A stretch of DNA of 25,095 nt from Bacillota bacterium. Lineage in GTDB: Bacteria > Bacillota > Clostridia > Christensenellales > Aristaeellaceae. The DNA lies in assembly GCA_023459675.1 (NCBI GenBank), contig JAEWTC010000009.1, positions 1-25,095 of the forward strand, written 5' to 3'. A program made the position numbers and the translations under genes. The notes below the pieces were generated by a model, which saw only the letters and a list, made by a program, of their open reading frames with translations, did not search any database and had not been told where the DNA came from. Positions 23,996 through 25,095 of this stretch are shown here, piece after piece. Position 1 is the stretch's first letter; every line of letters begins with the position of its first letter.

Positions 23996-25093
23996 ATGGC
24001 GGAGTTCGATTTAACGGCTTACCTGAACCGGGGCGCGGAACAATTGGTGCTGGATATCCTGAAATCAACGCTGAGAAACCCCAGGGAAGCGCTGTTTATC
24101 CGCCGCTACTATAACGCCCAGAAGGGCATGGAAAACCGCCGCGCGGCGCTGGAAGCCGGGGGGCGGCACATTCCGATGTTTCTGATCGCAAGCATTACCA
24201 ACGCCTGCAACCTGTTTTGCAGGGGCTGTTACGCGCGCGCCAACGGCCAATGCGGCGCGGGCGGCGGGAAACCGCTTTTCAGCGCGCAGCAGTGGAACAG
24301 CGTCTTTACCCAGGCGGCGGACGCGGGAATCGGCTTTGTGCTTCTGGCGGGCGGCGAACCCATGCTGCGGCGGGACGTGCTGCTGGCCGCCGCGGCGCAT
24401 GAGGAAATCCTGTTCCCGATTTTTACCAACGGCACCCTGATTGACGCGCAGCTCTTGGATCTGTTCGACCGCAGCCGCAATCTGGTGCCCGTCGTCAGCC
24501 TCGAGGGCGGGGAAACGGCCACCGATCTGCGGCGCGGCGAAGGCGCGTTTGCGCAGGTGCAGGCGACGCTCCACGAAATGCAGGGTCGTAAGCTATTATT
24601 CGGCGCGTCGCTGACCGTAACCACGGAAAACCGCGCGGAGGTGATGTCTCCCGCGTTCATGCGCACGCTGTACCAAAAGGGCTGCCGCATCGCGTTTTTC
24701 ATCGAGTACGTGCCCGTCGCTCCCGGCACCGAAGCGCTCGCCCCGGACGACGCACAGCGCTTGCTCATCGAGAAGGCGCAGGAAAATCTGCGCAAGGAAC
24801 TGCCTGGCATGGTGTTCCTTTCCTTCCCGGGCGATGAGAAGCACATGGGCGGCTGCCTTGCCGCGGGCCGCGGCTTCTTCCACATCAACGCCTACGGCGA
24901 CGCCGAACCCTGCCCATTCTCCCCGTATTCGGACTTAAGCCTGCGTGACCATACCCTACTGGAAGCCATGCAATCGCCGCTGTTTAAGCAGGTTCGCGCG
25001 TTGAATGCCGAGGACGCTAACCATACGGGCGGCTGCGCCCTGTTTGAGAAAGAAGCGCAGGTGAAAGCGCTGCTCTTTCAGCACAACGCGTAA
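23996..25093 (+). CDS. radical SAM protein with extra C-terminal cysteines
   Basis: A 365-residue radical SAM enzyme. The cluster motif is C71, C75 and C78 in ITNACNLFCRGCYA, followed by LLAGGEP (116-122) for SAM binding and the strands FTNGTLI and VVSLEG of the partial barrel. The C-terminal part has MGGCLAAGRGFFHINAYGD with C287, EPCPFSPYSD with C306, and GGC (C347). This resembles a SPASM/twitch-type extension that may bind a second cluster, but only three cysteines are evident. The N-terminal about 60 residues precede the core. The ATG at 23996 fits the promoter; the ribosome site (GGAGAGGA) is 11-12 bases away, slightly long. Substrate unknown, and no small precursor peptide gene is seen next to it; the downstream side is cut by the window end. 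Confidence 0.9.
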   Translation: MAEFDLTAYLNRGAEQLVLDILKSTLRNPREALFIRRYYNAQKGMENRRAALEAGGRHIPMFLIASITNACNLFCRGCYARANGQCGAGGGKPLFSAQQWNSVFTQAADAGIGFVLLAGGEPMLRRDVLLAAAAHEEILFPIFTNGTLIDAQLLDLFDRSRNLVPVVSLEGGETATDLRRGEGAFAQVQATLHEMQGRKLLFGASLTVTTENRAEVMSPAFMRTLYQKGCRIAFFIEYVPVAPGTEALAPDDAQRLLIEKAQENLRKELPGMVFLSFPGDEKHMGGCLAAGRGFFHINAYGDAEPCPFSPYSDLSLRDHTLLEAMQSPLFKQVRALNAEDANHTGGCALFEKEAQVKALLFQHNA

Positions 25094-25095
25094 GT

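Overview
The window reads as chromosomal DNA of a GC-rich member of the Firmicutes, most likely an uncultured anaerobic clostridium. This is inferred from strong AGGAGG-type ribosome binding sites, several TTG/GTG starts, textbook sigma-A promoters, tRNA genes with encoded CCA, a YesM/YesN-type two-component pair, a DegV protein and a clostridial-style phosphofructokinase. I see no transposase, integrase, phage gene, CRISPR array or rRNA. Most of the window is ordinary core and surface-metabolism genes. The structured part is a 1.3-kb gene-poor block at 4853-6182.

Region by region. (1) 1-4852, minus strand: a probable operon of a GH31 alpha-glycosidase, a YesM-type sensor kinase and a YesN-type response regulator (cut by the window edge), likely sensing and degrading an alpha-linked sugar. 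(2) 4853-6182: no convincing gene. It holds a degenerate ~150-bp tandem duplication, a near-consensus minus-strand promoter with a 24-bp LacI-like palindrome just downstream, five tandem 56/57-bp repeats and several hairpins. (3) 6183-8868: tRNA-Lys(CTT) with its own promoter and terminator, a small P-loop ATPase and threonine synthase. (4) 8902-12764, minus strand: a DegV fatty-acid-binding protein followed by a large secreted protein of eight SdrD B-like domains. (5) 12894-14371, plus strand: a nitroreductase-family protein and undecaprenyl-diphosphatase UppP. (6) 14395-16992, minus strand: a tight HisH-like/HisF-like/WbpG-like trio that probably converts an N-acetyl sugar into an acetamidino sugar for a surface glycan. 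(7) 17049-21429: a polytopic membrane protein of unknown function, phosphofructokinase, and a convergent GT39-family membrane glycosyltransferase. (8) 21487-25093: tRNA-Pro(GGG), a translationally coupled extradiol-dioxygenase-like/pirin pair, and a radical SAM protein.

A common theme is the cell surface: UppP recycles the lipid carrier, the sugar amidotransferase trio makes a modified sugar, the GT39 protein transfers lipid-linked sugars, and the SdrD B-like protein is exported. Whether they act in one pathway cannot be decided here. All functional calls rest on motifs read by eye, not on database searches.
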